Positions 10,431 to 23,059 of a DNA stretch of 64,000 bases are shown here, piece by piece. Origin of the DNA: Arthrobotrys musiformis (lineage: Eukaryota > Ascomycota > Orbiliomycetes > Orbiliales > Orbiliaceae); assembly GCA_036971715.1 (NCBI GenBank), contig JAVHJL010000002.1, forward strand, positions 4,744,501 to 4,808,500. Reading direction: 5' to 3'. Positions within the stretch are counted from its first letter, which is position 1; each line of letters begins with the position of its first letter. The notes beneath the pieces were generated by a model, which searched no databases, was not told the origin of the DNA, and saw only the letters and a program-made list of their open reading frames with translations. The position numbers were made by a program, and so were the translations under genes.

Positions 10431-12838
10431 GGAATTAAGGGCCACCTCGGGTTGCCCGTTTTTTCGAACCACGGACCAAGTGAACGTTCCACAGAAAACC
10501 CTCCTAACGTGACCGAGATCTCAAGAATATTAACTGTAAATCTGGGTGCATATATATTAACCTCAAGACCAGGTTCCAAAATTATAGCTACCGTACAGGT
10601 AACTGGTAGACTTATGAGTTGATACAAAAGTCGCAAGCCAATTTACAGTTTGGTTTTAGTTAAACTAAGGGCCCCAAGTCTGCTACGGGCCCTTCAATTC
10701 ACCTCCGAGCCGGCTCCCAAGTCTGCTAAATTTCTCTACGGTAGGCTCTAAACACCCGGCTTGGTTGCTCAATTCCACTCTCCTAGATTACCACTAGGCC
10801 AGGGCCGCCCCGAAAGATTTTTATACACTCTGATACCAGGGTCACTAGACTACAGATACCAAGCAAATAGGTTCGTAAATTTGGAGTCGGTTTGTATCCG
10901 AAAGTATACTAAAAGATCGAGCGTGCGATCTAACAAGGATATAAACTACCTATAGCTAAATGTACCCGGGGTATTTTTCATACAGGTGGGAATGGTTCGG
11001 TACCTTCGGGTACTTGATCTTTAGGCTTTCTAATCTCAGACGATGGTTTTGTAATTCGATTCGCTACGGGTACTCGAGTGGGTGTATTACCCGCTGTTAG
11101 TTAGTCCACAATACTATAATCGAGTACGAGCGTAGGCATTGGCTTATATAAAAGTCTGAGGGTTAGATCAATTGCACGCCTTGTACACACGCTACGCACT
11201 CAAGGTTGCCACGCTCGCGTACATAACGGCTACCGGCCATAGGTATATAGAGTATAGGGGCGTAGGGTTTAAGACAACTGGAGGCTAAGTCTAGAGCCGG
11301 AAGTTTATATTCGCGAATTCGTTGACGTTTGTTTCACCATAGGAGGACCACGCTGGTGCGAACGTGCTGTACACTTTATTCCAATCCTAGCAATGGGTTA
11401 CGATCCGAGCTCCATGTCATTTGGCGCCTTTAGAAAGGTTATATATAACGGCTGGATGGCAGATGCAAGCGAAGCTAGCTTATATATGTATCCCGCGCCA
11501 TCTCTTTTCAAAAATACCCTAGTGCTAAGTGGTTATTCCTCCAAAAACAATGATGAAATAGAAGGTACTGTGGGGTCGAGGTTCTAGATAGCGACATGGT
11601 ACTAGCGACTTGTCCCCATGTCATTATGATATATATCCCAGACGCGAGATAAACGTAATCTCGATCGATATCGCGAATCGTGCGGTCACCTCACTTCTCC
11701 TAACTGGATCTAGTAGTATCTCCTCCACTATCTTGGCCCACTTTATCACGAAATATACCTAATCATGATGTCAGTGCGACCCTTGGATCGCGTAGTATCG
11801 ATCGCGATATCGATTAAAAGTGGAGATTGTGATTGTGCGTTATCGAGACGATTATATCATAATTAGAGGCTAACTTCGGCACGAACGGGCCAGTGGTTAT
11901 CGAGAATGTTAAAAGAGCGTGATCGCAGTTCGCAATTGCAAATGGATCACTTTTCCGAAAGGGCTTATCGAGGTGCAGTTTATCGTGACAAATCCCCACC
12001 ATCTGATAAGCGGCTTGCATACTCGGTGTTTAGTTAGGGATCGAACTGAAAGAACTCGCCTCCACCTTTTGGGAGGAAACTCGAAAGGAAAATCTCAATG
12101 GATCATCTACGGCTAAGCTTGGCCCTGGCTAATCACGAGGGGAGCAATCGACCAAACGTTCCAGCCAATCGATCCAACACCCGAACATATGGTATAATAT
12201 GCACTCCAGATGTCGCAAGGGGTGCATGAAGTATCTTTTGCAAAATAAGGGATGCACATTCGCTTGTTGGCTTTTTTGTTTTGTTTATAAGATCGACATG
12301 GTGTGGGTCGATAGAGCCCGGCTTGTCGATTTCGTCTGGATCTGGGATCTAGACGAGTGTGGAGATTGGTATTTGTTTGCCTCCGATTGAAGGTCTGGGT
12401 GGATTTCTATGATGGGCTTTCATGGAGGAGGAGATCTTTTGGAGTTAACTGGTTATATGGCCGTGTGAGTTCGTTGATCTTTGTAGGTTTGGAAAGGGGT
12501 CTTGGAAAGAACTCGGGGCATGGTCGGATACTATGTTTTTTGCTTTGACCTCAACCAAGCGTCACGATTATATGGGACTATTTGAAAAGAATGCTATCGT
12601 GTAATGAAAAACTCTGAATTCTATCCGCCTCATTACTTCACAGGAAAATCTAGACCTCCATTTCGATTATTCAGGTGACTAAGCCTTCATGCCAGGGGTC
12701 CCATAACGCTTCCTACACAGAGTTTTTCCCACCTTGCATAGCGTATATAATACCGTACCGTTACAAATTAAAAGGATTGTGACCCCCGCGGCCCAGCTCA
12801 GCGGCGGCCTAAATGCTAGCGCCAGCGTTGATGAGTCT
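10431..12838. other. gene-free region
   Basis: About 2.4 kb with only short open frames. Around 10667-10730 the phrase CCCAAGTCTGCTA occurs twice about 40 bases apart. The remainder is AT-rich with TATATA runs. No gene or intact mobile element recognised. Confidence 0.4.
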
Positions 12839-13159
12839 ATGAGGCTAGAGGTCGTCTGGTCTAGAATCGAAAAAAGCTTTTTCAAAAAGAGCGAGGGGGC
12901 TAACCTCCGGGTACGAGACCAGGCCAAACGGAAGATCCTGAAGAACCTTGCCCTTGTCAAGAGGACTACCTCGGTCCCTTTTGCCATCTCCATGGACTCG
13001 GGTCTATCTGTGTACTCTGGTACTAGCCAGCTGGCTAAAGTAGATACTCCGGTTTTCCGAAAACCTGAAAATGGTGGCGAGGGCATTGTCACGATTGATC
13101 GCTGGTCCATGGTATACGCTCGCGTGTTTTTTCTGATCCAAATCTGCGTCTTGGAATAA
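12839..13159 (+). CDS. coding-like open frame, possible gene remnant
   Basis: A plus-strand frame, open without ATG from about 12734, gives 106 residues from the first ATG at 12839. Its codons end mostly in G or C (for example through NLALVKRTTSVPFAISMDSG), unlike the AT-rich surroundings, and the protein is basic in the first half. The minus strand is also open here, but its codon pattern is less gene-like. No domain is recognised and no neighbouring exon could be joined with confidence. It could be one exon of an unseen gene or a fragment of a decayed element. Confidence 0.25.
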   Translation: MRLEVVWSRIEKSFFKKSEGANLRVRDQAKRKILKNLALVKRTTSVPFAISMDSGLSVYSGTSQLAKVDTPVFRKPENGGEGIVTIDRWSMVYARVFFLIQICVLE

Positions 13160-16079
13160 AACTGAATCTCCACAATGCAAAAGGAAAGAGGGAGGGAAAT
13201 AAGCCAATACGAGGCATATGCAAGAACGCGGAAAAGCCAATCCCACAAATATTCTTTTTGCTAAAAAAGGTCCACACCGGGTTTACCCTTTGCCTTCGGA
13301 AGGGATCTCCAGTCCACTGTCGCTAGGATAAACCCACTACCACGCGATACAATATACCCACATCGTTTTCCTTTTGTTTTAAACAGTAGATCCCACGTTT
13401 AATTATGTAAAGTCCTCAGGCGACGGTGGAACTACCCATCTGGGTAATACATTGAGGTTTTAGGTAAAAGTTTGCATAACTTTGGTAAAACGGGGTGACT
13501 GATCTATATATTAACTGTTACGAGATCATTTGATGCGAAGCAGCGGAGGTGAAAATAGGATCCCAGGGACGGATTCAAAAGAAATTGAAAAAACCGGGGT
13601 CTGTTCTCAGTCATCTGTATCACTGAAAGCCTCCATTGAGAAAATACCCAAAAAGAATCCGAAAATGTACACGAAATAAAAAACAATGAAGAAGAAAAAA
13701 GTCTCGCTCGTTCGCATACATATGCGCATACCATATGCAAAAGACAAGGATGTGCCGATAATCAAAAAAAGTTACTGCGGAGAAAAGAAAAGAAAAAGGA
13801 AGATGGAATGTGTGGTGGTGTGTGCAACATGCATCCTGCAAGTGCCGCTGCACGGTTCACTCGTCAGCCGAGATTCCACAAGATCTTAATTCGACCCGTT
13901 AAAACACCATCCTTGACGCATTCCCCACCAATAAAGAACACACCTTCCAAGCCCCGAATGGTGCAATCGCAGTTTCTCGCAATTCTACTCGTCGAAATAT
14001 CAAAATCAACCCCCAACTTTCGACAACTTGGCCGCAACGTGTGAGTTGTTGGCAAATGTAGCCTCCCGGCTTGTGAACTCTTGTTATCTGCGGATTTCAG
14101 GTGGTCAAGACCAGACAAGACTCTTGTCCACAGCAATTGAAGGCGACAGACGAGAGAATGGGCTGAGCACAAGCCTTCGAAGACTTTGACAAGCATTTGG
14201 GGGAAATATTGGCAAATGCTTGACGGCGGGACAAGAAAGGGACAAGAAATGGACAAGAGATCTATCATGTACGAGTTGACGACACTGCATAAATTCAATA
14301 TATTTGGTAGTGTTTCTCTAGTGATATTCTGGAAGAAATCTAAGAATCGATATCTGCTGTTGCGGAAAGCAAGTTAGAGGAGATCTCCGACCTCGCGAGT
14401 GCGTTTTAGACTCCACTTCGGTACCTTGTTAGCCTGGCAGGAGGAGAAAGAAAACCTGGCGCGTATGTATGGACATTAGATATGTAAGTACCATGTCCGC
14501 GCGTGGAGAAAGAAACCTTCCTTGGTCGACAAAAGGTGGGATCTTTTAGTAAACCATTACTATTCCGGCGAGCTTGAACGGTCACGAATATGATGGACAA
14601 GGCTAGTATCTTTTAGTTACATACGTCCAATGTTAGCGAGAGAGGGAGAAGGAGCCCTTGGGAAAACTATGTCTCAGCCCATGCAATGCGTGGTCGATCG
14701 CTACCCTTCGAACCATTCGTCATTTACTCGAATATGAGGACGATATCTTCAGCCCGTCGAGTATCGCCTATCCTTGATTTCTTTTATTTCATTTCTGTCG
14801 GATTGAGATTCATAATATAATGTTAATTTGGTTAGTGCATGGCGTTTCTGCTGATGCAGGGTGATACGAGCTGCAAACTCGGCATGCTTCTCAACTGCTT
14901 TTTAGGATAGCGAGATATGCGGAGGGTATTATCCGGTGATAGATATTGGTTCTCCTGTGTTATAGAGTGTGGTCGGTATTGACTTTTATTCAGACATTTG
15001 GGGGTACTTCTTATTCATATGGAAGGTTCGGAAGCTATTCTTTTTTTTATTTTTATTTTATTTTATTCCCTCCGTGGTGGTTCAATTGCTGAAGAAAAAG
15101 TTTTTCCAGTTACTGCGGACGCGTGTACATACTAAAGAATGTCAGGCGTAGACCCTTGAATCTGAAAGCGACGGTGATATATTCCCCATATGTGTATACT
15201 GAGTTTATAGCTATAGTGAGGATCAATTCGAAGTGAGGTGTCATGAATTACCATAGACAAAGTTTCAATCGGCGAGGTTGACAATGCAACAGCAGCCCAA
15301 TTAAGGGCCTGGTCGGTATAGCATCCTGTTGACTGGGGACCTCGTGGTTTCCAACGTTTCCTTAGGAAAATCTTGGGGGTAGCGAGTCACCCCTCATTTG
15401 CCATGGTGGAGGTGTTGAAATGTCGTTCAAATTGCCAGTTATTGCGTGATTGCCTGATACAAATCATGCACGCTTTTGATTGGACAGACACGCCAAGACA
15501 CGCCAAGCCGCATCGTCCGATGGGTCCCGCGACGACCGACTGGACCCCAATAAGCAAAACACGACGTCAACTTCCATGCTAACTTGCCATGTAGTTAGAG
15601 AATGTCGAGGAGGAATTCCGTCGCCAACGATAGGCTGCTGCTTCGTTAGTTACGCAGTGGTGGGTATGCCCCCAGGTCAAACGAGCATCTCGGATGGTTA
15701 CTAGCCTACATTCTTCCTGCTAGTTACCTAGTGCAGCTGCAGCTGCCAGCGGCCACCATGTGAGTTAACCTAAACACCACACTCACTCTGCATCAGCCGC
15801 CCCAAAGTAGCGGGTCCCAAAGTTACATACGCCTCCGCGGCCACAGTCGAGATGGAGATAACTTCTAGTTGGGAACTTAAACACCCCGGCCTAGTTTAGT
15901 TGCTCTAAACTGGTAAGCTCCGGTTAGTGGATCTGGCTATAAACCTTTTTTTTTTTTTTTTTCTCGGGGCCAAATAATTTGCTGATCGTATTATCAAGCA
16001 GAACATGTATTCACTTGTGCTAAGGCCTGCACACGGTACCACACCCCATGCATGCACCCAAAATGGCGGTTGGGATACA
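13160..16079. other. gene-free region
   Basis: About 2.9 kb without a supported gene. It holds TTTTA-type runs near 15040-15065 and a 17-base T homopolymer near 15945. GACACGCCAA is repeated in tandem near 15487. Confidence 0.4.
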
Positions 16080-16086
16080 TATAAAA
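16080..16086 (+). promoter_or_regulatory. TATA box of the sulfate permease gene
   Basis: TATAAAA lies about 180 bases before the ATG at 16264. I looked for the CYS3/MetR-type palindrome (ATGRYRYCAT) upstream and did not see a good copy. Confidence 0.4.
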
Positions 16087-16263
16087 GAAGGCACCTCCTT
16101 CTCATTCATCCTGAAGATGTCGTGCGCAGCTGTCCAACATTCCAGTATATCTCTTTTGCACGCGACTCTGCATCCGTCCATCCAGATTCTAGAAGACGAC
16201 GAGGATCGGTATTGCCTTTTTTCGTAATCAGGCAGAGTCACTGTCAATACAGCCATCATCACC

Positions 16264-18858
16264 ATGGCGTCCTGGCAGAGAGGTGCTGCCAAAGTGCTTG
16301 GTATCAAGCTCGATTCCGACATCAATGAGGGTGCCGTCACCCGAGGAGAGTCTATCCAGTCCACCGACACCTATGTCGAAGAAGAGCCAACCATCGGCGA
16401 GTGGGTCCGAGACCACATCCCGAGCGGGACTGAGACCGTAGAGTTCGTCACCTCTTTGTTCCCGTTCTTGCAATGGATCGGAAACTACAATCTTCTCTGG
16501 CTCACCGGTGACCTTATTGCCGGTATTACTGTTGGTTTCGTCGTCGTTCCACAAGGAAGTAAGCATTTGCCAACCCTCTCGGTTTTTTATTTTATTTTAT
16601 TTTTTTTATGTTTTTACTTTTTCTCTTCGCTCAGACGAGGGGCGGGGTTACACAAAACCCTGTAAATCGTTTCCTTATGCTAATATATGACATCTACGAC
16701 AGTGGCATATGCCCTTCTTGCTCAGCTTCCTGCCGAATATGGTCTGTACTCGTCATTCGTTGGTGTCATGCTCTACTGGTTCTTCGCCACTTCCAAGGAT
16801 ATCACTATCGGGCCTGTCGCCGTCATGTCCACCCTGGTCGGTAATATCGTTCTCAAAGCCGAGGAAACGCACCCGGAGTTCACAAGACCGCAAGTTGCGA
16901 GTGCTTTGGCCCTGATTTGTGGTTCTATCGTGTTCGCTATTGGTATCTTGAGGTTGGGATTTGTCGTCGACTATATCCCACTTCCAGCAATTGCCGCTTT
17001 CATGACAGGTTCTGCTCTTAACATCGCCATGGGCCAGATCCCTGGTCTCTTCGGTATCCCCAGCAGTGTTGTCAACAATCGTGCTGCGACTTATAAGGTT
17101 TTCATCAACTTCTGGAAGCACATCGGTGCCGCCAAACTTGACGCTGCCATGGGTCTCAGCGCCCTCGCTATGCTCTATATCATCCGTATCATCGCAAACC
17201 GCATGGCCAAGAGGTTCCCCAATTATAAGCGAACTTGGTTCTTTATTTCGACATTGAGAACTGCCTTCGTCATCCTTCTATACACCATGATCTCGTGGCT
17301 CGTCAACCGACACAGACGCTCGAAGCCAGCCTTCAGAATCTTGCAAAATGTCCCCAAGGGTTTCCAGCATATGGGTGCCCCAGTTCTCAATGGCAGCATC
17401 GTCAGCTCTTTCGTTGGAGAACTTCCAGCTGCCGTTATTGTCTTGCTTATTGAACATATTGTAAGTTTTTACTTATTCAAAGATGGCAGGCCCGTGCTAA
17501 TTCAATTTTACTAGGCCATTTCTAAATCTTTCGGACGTGTGAACGGCTATCAAATCAACCCTTCCCAAGAATTGATCGCCATTGGTATCACAAACATCTT
17601 TGGCCCATTCTTCGGTGCCTACCCCGCCACCGGATCTTTCTCCAGAACTGCTATCAAGGCCAAGGCCGGCGTCAGAACTCCAATTGCTGGTGTTATCACT
17701 GGTATTATCGTCCTTCTCGCCATCTACCTCCTCACAGCTGTCTTCTACTACATTCCAAACGCTTCTCTCGCCGGTGTCATTATCCACGCTGTCGGTGATC
17801 TTATTACTCCTCCCAATGTCGTCTACCGGTTCTGGCGCGTGTCCCCAATCGAGGTGGTTATTTTCTTCGCTGGTGTCCTCGTCGCCGTGTTCAGCTCCAT
17901 TGAAAACGGTATCTACACCACCATCGCTGCTTCTGCTGCCCTCCTACTCTTCCGTCTCGCGAAAGCCAAGGGTCATTTCCTCGGCCGTGTCCGTGTCCAA
18001 ATCGTTCCACCAGAGAACATCTCGACCGAAACCGTTGGACTCGGCGGCTACGGTGCTACCGGCAAGTCCAAGACCGACCCAGAAATCAAGGGTGTCAAGG
18101 GTAGTGAACCTTCCAGTGAACTCCCCGAAGCCCACCATCACGATGTCTTCCTCCCAATTGACCACAAGGACGGATCCAACCCCGCCATCAACATCGACTC
18201 ACCATTCCCTGGTGTCTTTGTTTTCCGTTTCTCCGAGGGCTTGATCTACCCCAACGCCGCCCACTACAGCGACCAACTCCTAGACTACGTTCAATTGAAG
18301 TGCCGTCGTACCTCCATCGATACCTTTGCCCGTCTTGGTGACCGCCCATGGAACGATCGTGGACCCAGACACCTAACCCTTGACGACGACAACCGCCCAA
18401 CTCTCAAAGCCATTATCCTTGATTTCTCCGCCGTGAACAACGTTGATATCACTGCCGTCCAGACATTGATCGATACCCGCAACACTCTTGACAAGTACGC
18501 CGCACCCAACAACGTCGACTGGCATTTCGCATCTGTTAACAACCGATGGACGAAACGTGCTTTGACATCTGCCGGTTTCGGATACCGATCTGAAGAGGTT
18601 GAGACCAACGCTGAGTCCGGAAAGGGACCATGGAAGCCACTTTACTCTGTCGCCGAAGTCAGCGCCCGTGTTGCCGGTATTGATGGTACCAGCGATGACG
18701 GTGCTAGCGGTAGCAGCATTAAGAAGACTGATCTCGAAGCAGCTCCCAGTCACACAGTTCAGATCTCGAAGAGGAGGGTTTTGGTCCACTCCATCGCGAG
18801 ACCTTTGTTCCATGTTGATGTTAATGCCGCTTTGTTGGCCGCGCAAGAGAACCTTTAA
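16264..18858 (+). CDS. SulP-family sulfate permease with STAS domain
   Basis: Plasma-membrane sulfate importer of the SulP/SLC26 family, the group of yeast Sul1/Sul2 and Neurospora CYS-14, feeding sulfur assimilation. Three exons: 16264-16558, 16703-17460, 17515-18858, 798 residues, close to fungal family members. Introns are 144 nt (GTAAGC...CAG) and 54 nt (GTAAGT...CTAG); the first splits the codon for Met in the family hallmark VPQGMAYALLA (about residues 95-105). The membrane part then runs with the usual marks: LPAEYGLYSSF, GPVAVMSTLVG, NPSQELIAIG, FGAYPATGSFSRTAIKAKAG. A C-terminal STAS domain follows (about 590-770), starting FPGVFVFRFSEGLIYPNA and containing AIILDFSAVNNVDITAVQTL. Codon use is strongly C-ending, suggesting good expression. 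The frame stays open over all joins, so the model is very secure. Exact paralogue (high-affinity sulfate versus other anion) is not decided by sequence alone. Confidence 0.95.
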
Positions 18859-20686
18859 GTGTCTCTCTTCAGGGATACGGTTACCGGGCGTTCTTTCTTT
18901 TTTTTTGACTTGAAGCTTTTATATTTGTAATGATGGTACGGGGTATCTACAGAGCTTTGGGCGATATACAATTTCCTGCTTGCTCTAAGTAGCTTGGGTT
19001 TTTTTGGATGATGTTTTTGTGAACTTTTTTTCTTTATTATTTTCTGTTAAAGGCTACGATATGGCATTACCTACATTACCATTGGCATGCGTGGGGTTAT
19101 TTTTGCTTTTCATGATGATAGCCGGGGTTTTATATAGTGATTCTTGGGATAGCGGATATAATTCTAATTTTCAATATTTTGGCGACCTGATTCTTCATAA
19201 AACTTTCTCGACCGATGTGAATTAAGTTATTATAACTGGCTGCCTTCTCGATCGATGGAAATAAAATATAGCCAACACAAATTGCAGAATCGGTTCTGTT
19301 CCGCGAGACCAGTTCTGTTGATACTTCCAATAGTTCCCCCCAATAGATATTATTTACACCCACTCTTTGAGCTCCCCTCCCCAAAGGATAAAATGATGGA
19401 GTATCCGGCAGCCGAGAAGGGGAGGGGAAAAAGTGATATCTTGGAAGTTGGGAAAGGCTTAGAAGTTTTCGGTTATATTAGGCGTATACCCCGCACAATG
19501 GAATGTGGAAACGCACGAATATGCAACATGCAACATGCGCTCACACGTGAAGCATTCACACTCTCGTTATCACATCCAATGCAGTTCGTTCTTATCCCTC
19601 ATAAAACCACAAGAATACGGGGGACCGAAATACCCGGAGCTTAGGCCGTGAGATTAAGCTTAATCTTAAGAATATTTAAGCTTGCGGGAAACTCGGCATT
19701 CTTTTCGGGGAGATAAAGCTTCGTGCATGATCATGTGGTGGGTTTTTGATAGACGAGTGGGAAGGAATGTTGGACTTGTGACATACTGCCTGGAATGGAA
19801 ATGCGACGATGCGACGAAACAGCCCCCCCGCTTTTTTGATCTTCTAGATATGAATAAAAGGGGTTTTAGAGCTGGGGGTTGCATGGTGCTAGGGCTTATT
19901 ACTTGAAGTAGTAGAGAATAATCTACCGACGCATTTCTTTCAGTTAGCATGTTTCGGTTTCAGAGGTCAGATGAGATGTCTTTGTGATTATCTAGTTAAA
20001 ATGCGGGGTTCGCGAACGAGACAGTCGTGTCTGATTTATCCTCATTACTGAACTCATTATGGAAATCATTAGCTATTATATGGGGGTCAGGTAGACCCTT
20101 TACAGGGAAGGGTGGAGTTCGACATTGATCTAGTAGGTACTCTGGACATCATCGTGCATAGAGTTGCGGGGTTTGTCTTAGATGTAAGGCAGGTCTTGGA
20201 CTAAGTATGGCAATATCCGGCTAAGACAATTAAAGCCATGCGTATATGTTGATAAAAATTAATGCTTAGATGGTTTTTGATAACGTAGGATCGGATGCCT
20301 TACTATTGGTGAGTTCGGTCTCGAAGGGCTTTGGGGTTTCTGGCCAATGGGGCCTATTTGTCGAAGCACGTTTTTACTTTCCCTTGAGCCTTCTCGGTGC
20401 TTTAGATGAAACTAAGGTCTTGAATGTATCCATTCATGCATTTCAGTATCAGAAACTCATAAATATGGTGCGATAAGCTTTCCGATTTATATCGATGAAG
20501 ATTAAGGAAGCACTTGAGTCAGTGCATGTTTTATGGGGTCTCTAGGTAGTCGTTTGTTGGGGGACTGTTTAGAAGTGGGGGGAATTAAGCATCGAGGATG
20601 AAGCTGGAACGGAACGAATATCAGGCGTAGGTTGTCGTTGGATTGGGCTATTGTCGACCGGCGGCCTGATGCGATCCTTCAACGAA
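18859..20686. other. gene-free region
   Basis: About 1.8 kb between the permease and the tRNA. T-rich runs just after the permease stop probably belong to its 3' UTR. No gene recognised. Confidence 0.4.
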
Positions 20687-20780
20687 GCCGGCATAGTATA
20701 GTGGTTAGTACGTATCGTTGTGGAGACCGTCAAGGTATTACACTCCCGATACAGCCTCAGTTCGATTCTGAGTGCCGGCA
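20687..20780 (+). tRNA. tRNA-His (anticodon GTG) with 22-nt intron
   Basis: Cloverleaf read by eye: acceptor stem GCCGGCA pairs with TGCCGGC, then discriminator A (20780). The D-arm holds the A-box TAGTATAGTGGTTAGTAC. Anticodon stem TATCG pairs with CGATA; the loop is TTGTGG-C with anticodon GTG at 20720-20722. A 22-nt intron (20724-20745) sits one base after the anticodon, the canonical eukaryotic position. The T-arm CCTCAGTTCGATTCTGAG carries the B-box. The mature length is 72 nt before G-1 addition and CCA. The loop matches eukaryotic tRNA-His. Confidence 0.92.
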
Positions 20781-20823
20781 AGTTCGCATCGTGTTGCCTA
20801 AAAATTTCGCTTTAGGTGTGTTA

Positions 20824-20834
20824 TTTTTTTTTTT
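20824..20834 (+). terminator. RNA polymerase III T-run
   Basis: Eleven T residues 44 bases after the tRNA-His 3' end form the first long T-run downstream, so it is the likely Pol III terminator. Confidence 0.6.
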
Positions 20835-21516
20835 GGTTTTTTGTGTAACGGCGTTGAGGCTCGAAGCTTAAATTAACGGATCACCTCGCGATCGAAACTT
20901 GACAGGTTTCCCTGGCCTTGATTGGTTGATCTAGGGGCGGTTGGCCAGAATTGGACGATATAGTGCTGGGTTGCCGCTAGCCAGTCGGCGCAATGTACGA
21001 TGCGGTTAATATAATTTTGGCGGGCTCTTGGGTTGGATTGTAACACTGTAATGTGCAATGAAGCACGATTCCGTTGAAGGCCAATGCAACGTTATCTTGA
21101 TATTTTCTGGCGAAATGCCCAAAAAGGAAAATTTAGCCTTAATGATTTTACGTTTAAAATTTACATAGTATTCAATTGGGGCTGATTGGTGACATGTCGC
21201 ACAGCGTATACGCGTATCTCATGCATGCACCCTCGTGCCTGGGAACGTTCATTTGTGCGTTAAGCTTATAAGTGTCAACCCAACAGCGACCCCCAGACTA
21301 CAACCCAACCCCAGCCGATGCACACTGTTCTGGAATGAGACTGGTCTTTCGGGTGGGGTAGCCTTACTCGGAGGCAAGTTTTTTGGCTGATTAATCAGCA
21401 AAGCCAGCACTTGAGTACGAGTAGCGACGCTGACTCAAAATTGTCCTCTGAAAGAACTTCGAACCGCATTTCTCTCCCCGATAGTTCCTCACGGTCATTT
21501 TCTTTGATCTAACTTT
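20835..21516. other. intergenic region
   Basis: A spacer and promoter region of the SET/MYND gene. CTTATAAG at about 21265 is a weak TATA candidate. No gene seen. Confidence 0.4.
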
Positions 21517-23059
21517 ATGGAGAGCTGGTTGAAAGAATCCGGAGCGGTCGGCTTGGACGACTTGAAGTTTGCTAACTTCCCAGCCACCGGGCGTGGTCTA
21601 GGATCACGACGGCATTTCAAGGAAGGAGAAAGGATTCTCACCTTACCATCTAGCATTCTCTGGACAGTCGAGCATGCATATGCTGACTCCATTATTGGGC
21701 CAGTACTCCAATCTATGCAAGGAGCGTTATCTGTCGATGACACCTTGGCCATATATATTCTCTTTGTACGATCACGCGAGTCGGGCTACAATGGCCTGCG
21801 AAGCCATGTGGAGGCTTTACCTACCAGCTACTCTTCAAGCATCTTCTTTACAGATGACGAATTGGAAGTTTGCGCTGGGTCCTCACTGTATACTATTACA
21901 AAACAACTGGAGCAACAGATTCAAGACGATTACCAAACTTTAGTTGAACGATTATTTGGACAGTATTTAGATATCTTTTCACTTGGAAAATTCACCATCG
22001 AAGATGTAGGTGGTATCCGTGCGTCATTTTATATATATAATATTAATGGTTAACTGTTAACACTTAACCTTTTTTTTTTTTTAGTACAAGTGGGCCCTTT
22101 GCACCTTGTGGAGTCGTGCGATGGATTTTGTACAGCCCGACGGAAAGTCAATTAGACTGCTAGCACCATTTGCGGATATGTTTAACCACTCGTCCGACGT
22201 TAAGGAGTGCCATGTTTACGACACCTCATCCGGGGATTTCTCTATCCTTGCTGGGAAGGACTATGAGGCAGGAGATCAGGTTAGTTTGTCTTATTCCCAT
22301 TGGTATCGTCTTAGGTTAACATAGAAACTTTTTTAGGTTTTTATTAATTATGGGTCTATTCCGAACAACCGGCTTCTACGACTCTATGGCTTTGTTGTAC
22401 CGAATAATCCTAATGACAGCTATGATCTCGTTCTAATGACCCAACCTGAGGCACCACTTTTTGAGCTAAAGCAAAAGCTTTGGGTATCAGCTGGACTCGA
22501 TTCGGTCTCTACCATCTCTCTCTCTCTCAACGATCCGCTACCGAAAAGCGTCCTCCAATATCTTCATATACAGCGAGCGGATGAATCTGATCTCGCCATC
22601 ATAGCGCTCCAGCAAATTGATGCTACAGACAAGACACCCAGCAATTCTAACGAAGTGAAAGTCCTGCAGGCTCTGATAGAATCGTTCTGTGAACTTTTGA
22701 ATAATTTTGGGACTCAAATGGAAAAGCTAGATGAACAACTCGCTGAGGGCTTCTATCCTCCAGGTACAAATGCATGGTCGGCGGCGCATGTTAGTCTGGG
22801 TGAACAACGGGTGTTGAGATTGGCGAGAAAGAGAGCGGAGGATCTGTTAGCGGCATTGGAGAGCGGGAACAGGGTTGACAGTGGCTTTTCGGCACCGCTG
22901 CGATGCGCTCATTGTGCAAAAGTCGCTGTACAATTGATGTTGTGTGGAAGATGCAAAGCTGTTAGGTATTGTGGGCGGACATGTCAGGTCGCTCATTACA
23001 AAGAGCACAAGGAATTGTGTCAAGCTATCGCTTCCAAGAGTGGTTCTGTAAAGAAATAA
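21517..23059 (+). CDS. SET-domain protein with C-terminal MYND zinc finger
   Basis: Probable protein-lysine methyltransferase. Three exons: 21517-22005, 22085-22279, 22337-23059, 468 residues; introns 79 nt (GTAGGT, long T-tract before TAG) and 57 nt (GTTAGT), all phase 0. The N-terminal part begins a SET domain of the SETD3/Rubisco-methyltransferase class (ATGRGLGSRRHFKEGERIL near residue 25). The catalytic end reads RLLAPFADMFNHSS and, across the second splice, GDQVFINYGSIPNNRLLRLYGF, with the conserved NHS and FINYG. A Rubisco-LSMT-like helical region follows. Residues 418-456 form a MYND finger with its ligands: CAHC, CGRC, YCGRTC, then His and Cys (HYKEHKELC). In the SMYD group MYND is inserted inside SET; here it sits at the very end after a contiguous SETD3-type core. 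Substrate unknown. Confidence 0.9.

Noticed and set aside
9606..10622. Plus-strand 338-codon open frame
   Set aside because: It overlaps the spliced membrane-protein gene in another frame and then translates the TAC/TAT array into poly-Tyr/Leu; a product of the repeat.
12679..13248. Minus-strand 189-codon open frame
   Set aside because: It has no ATG at its start and lies opposite the plus-strand frame with better codon bias.
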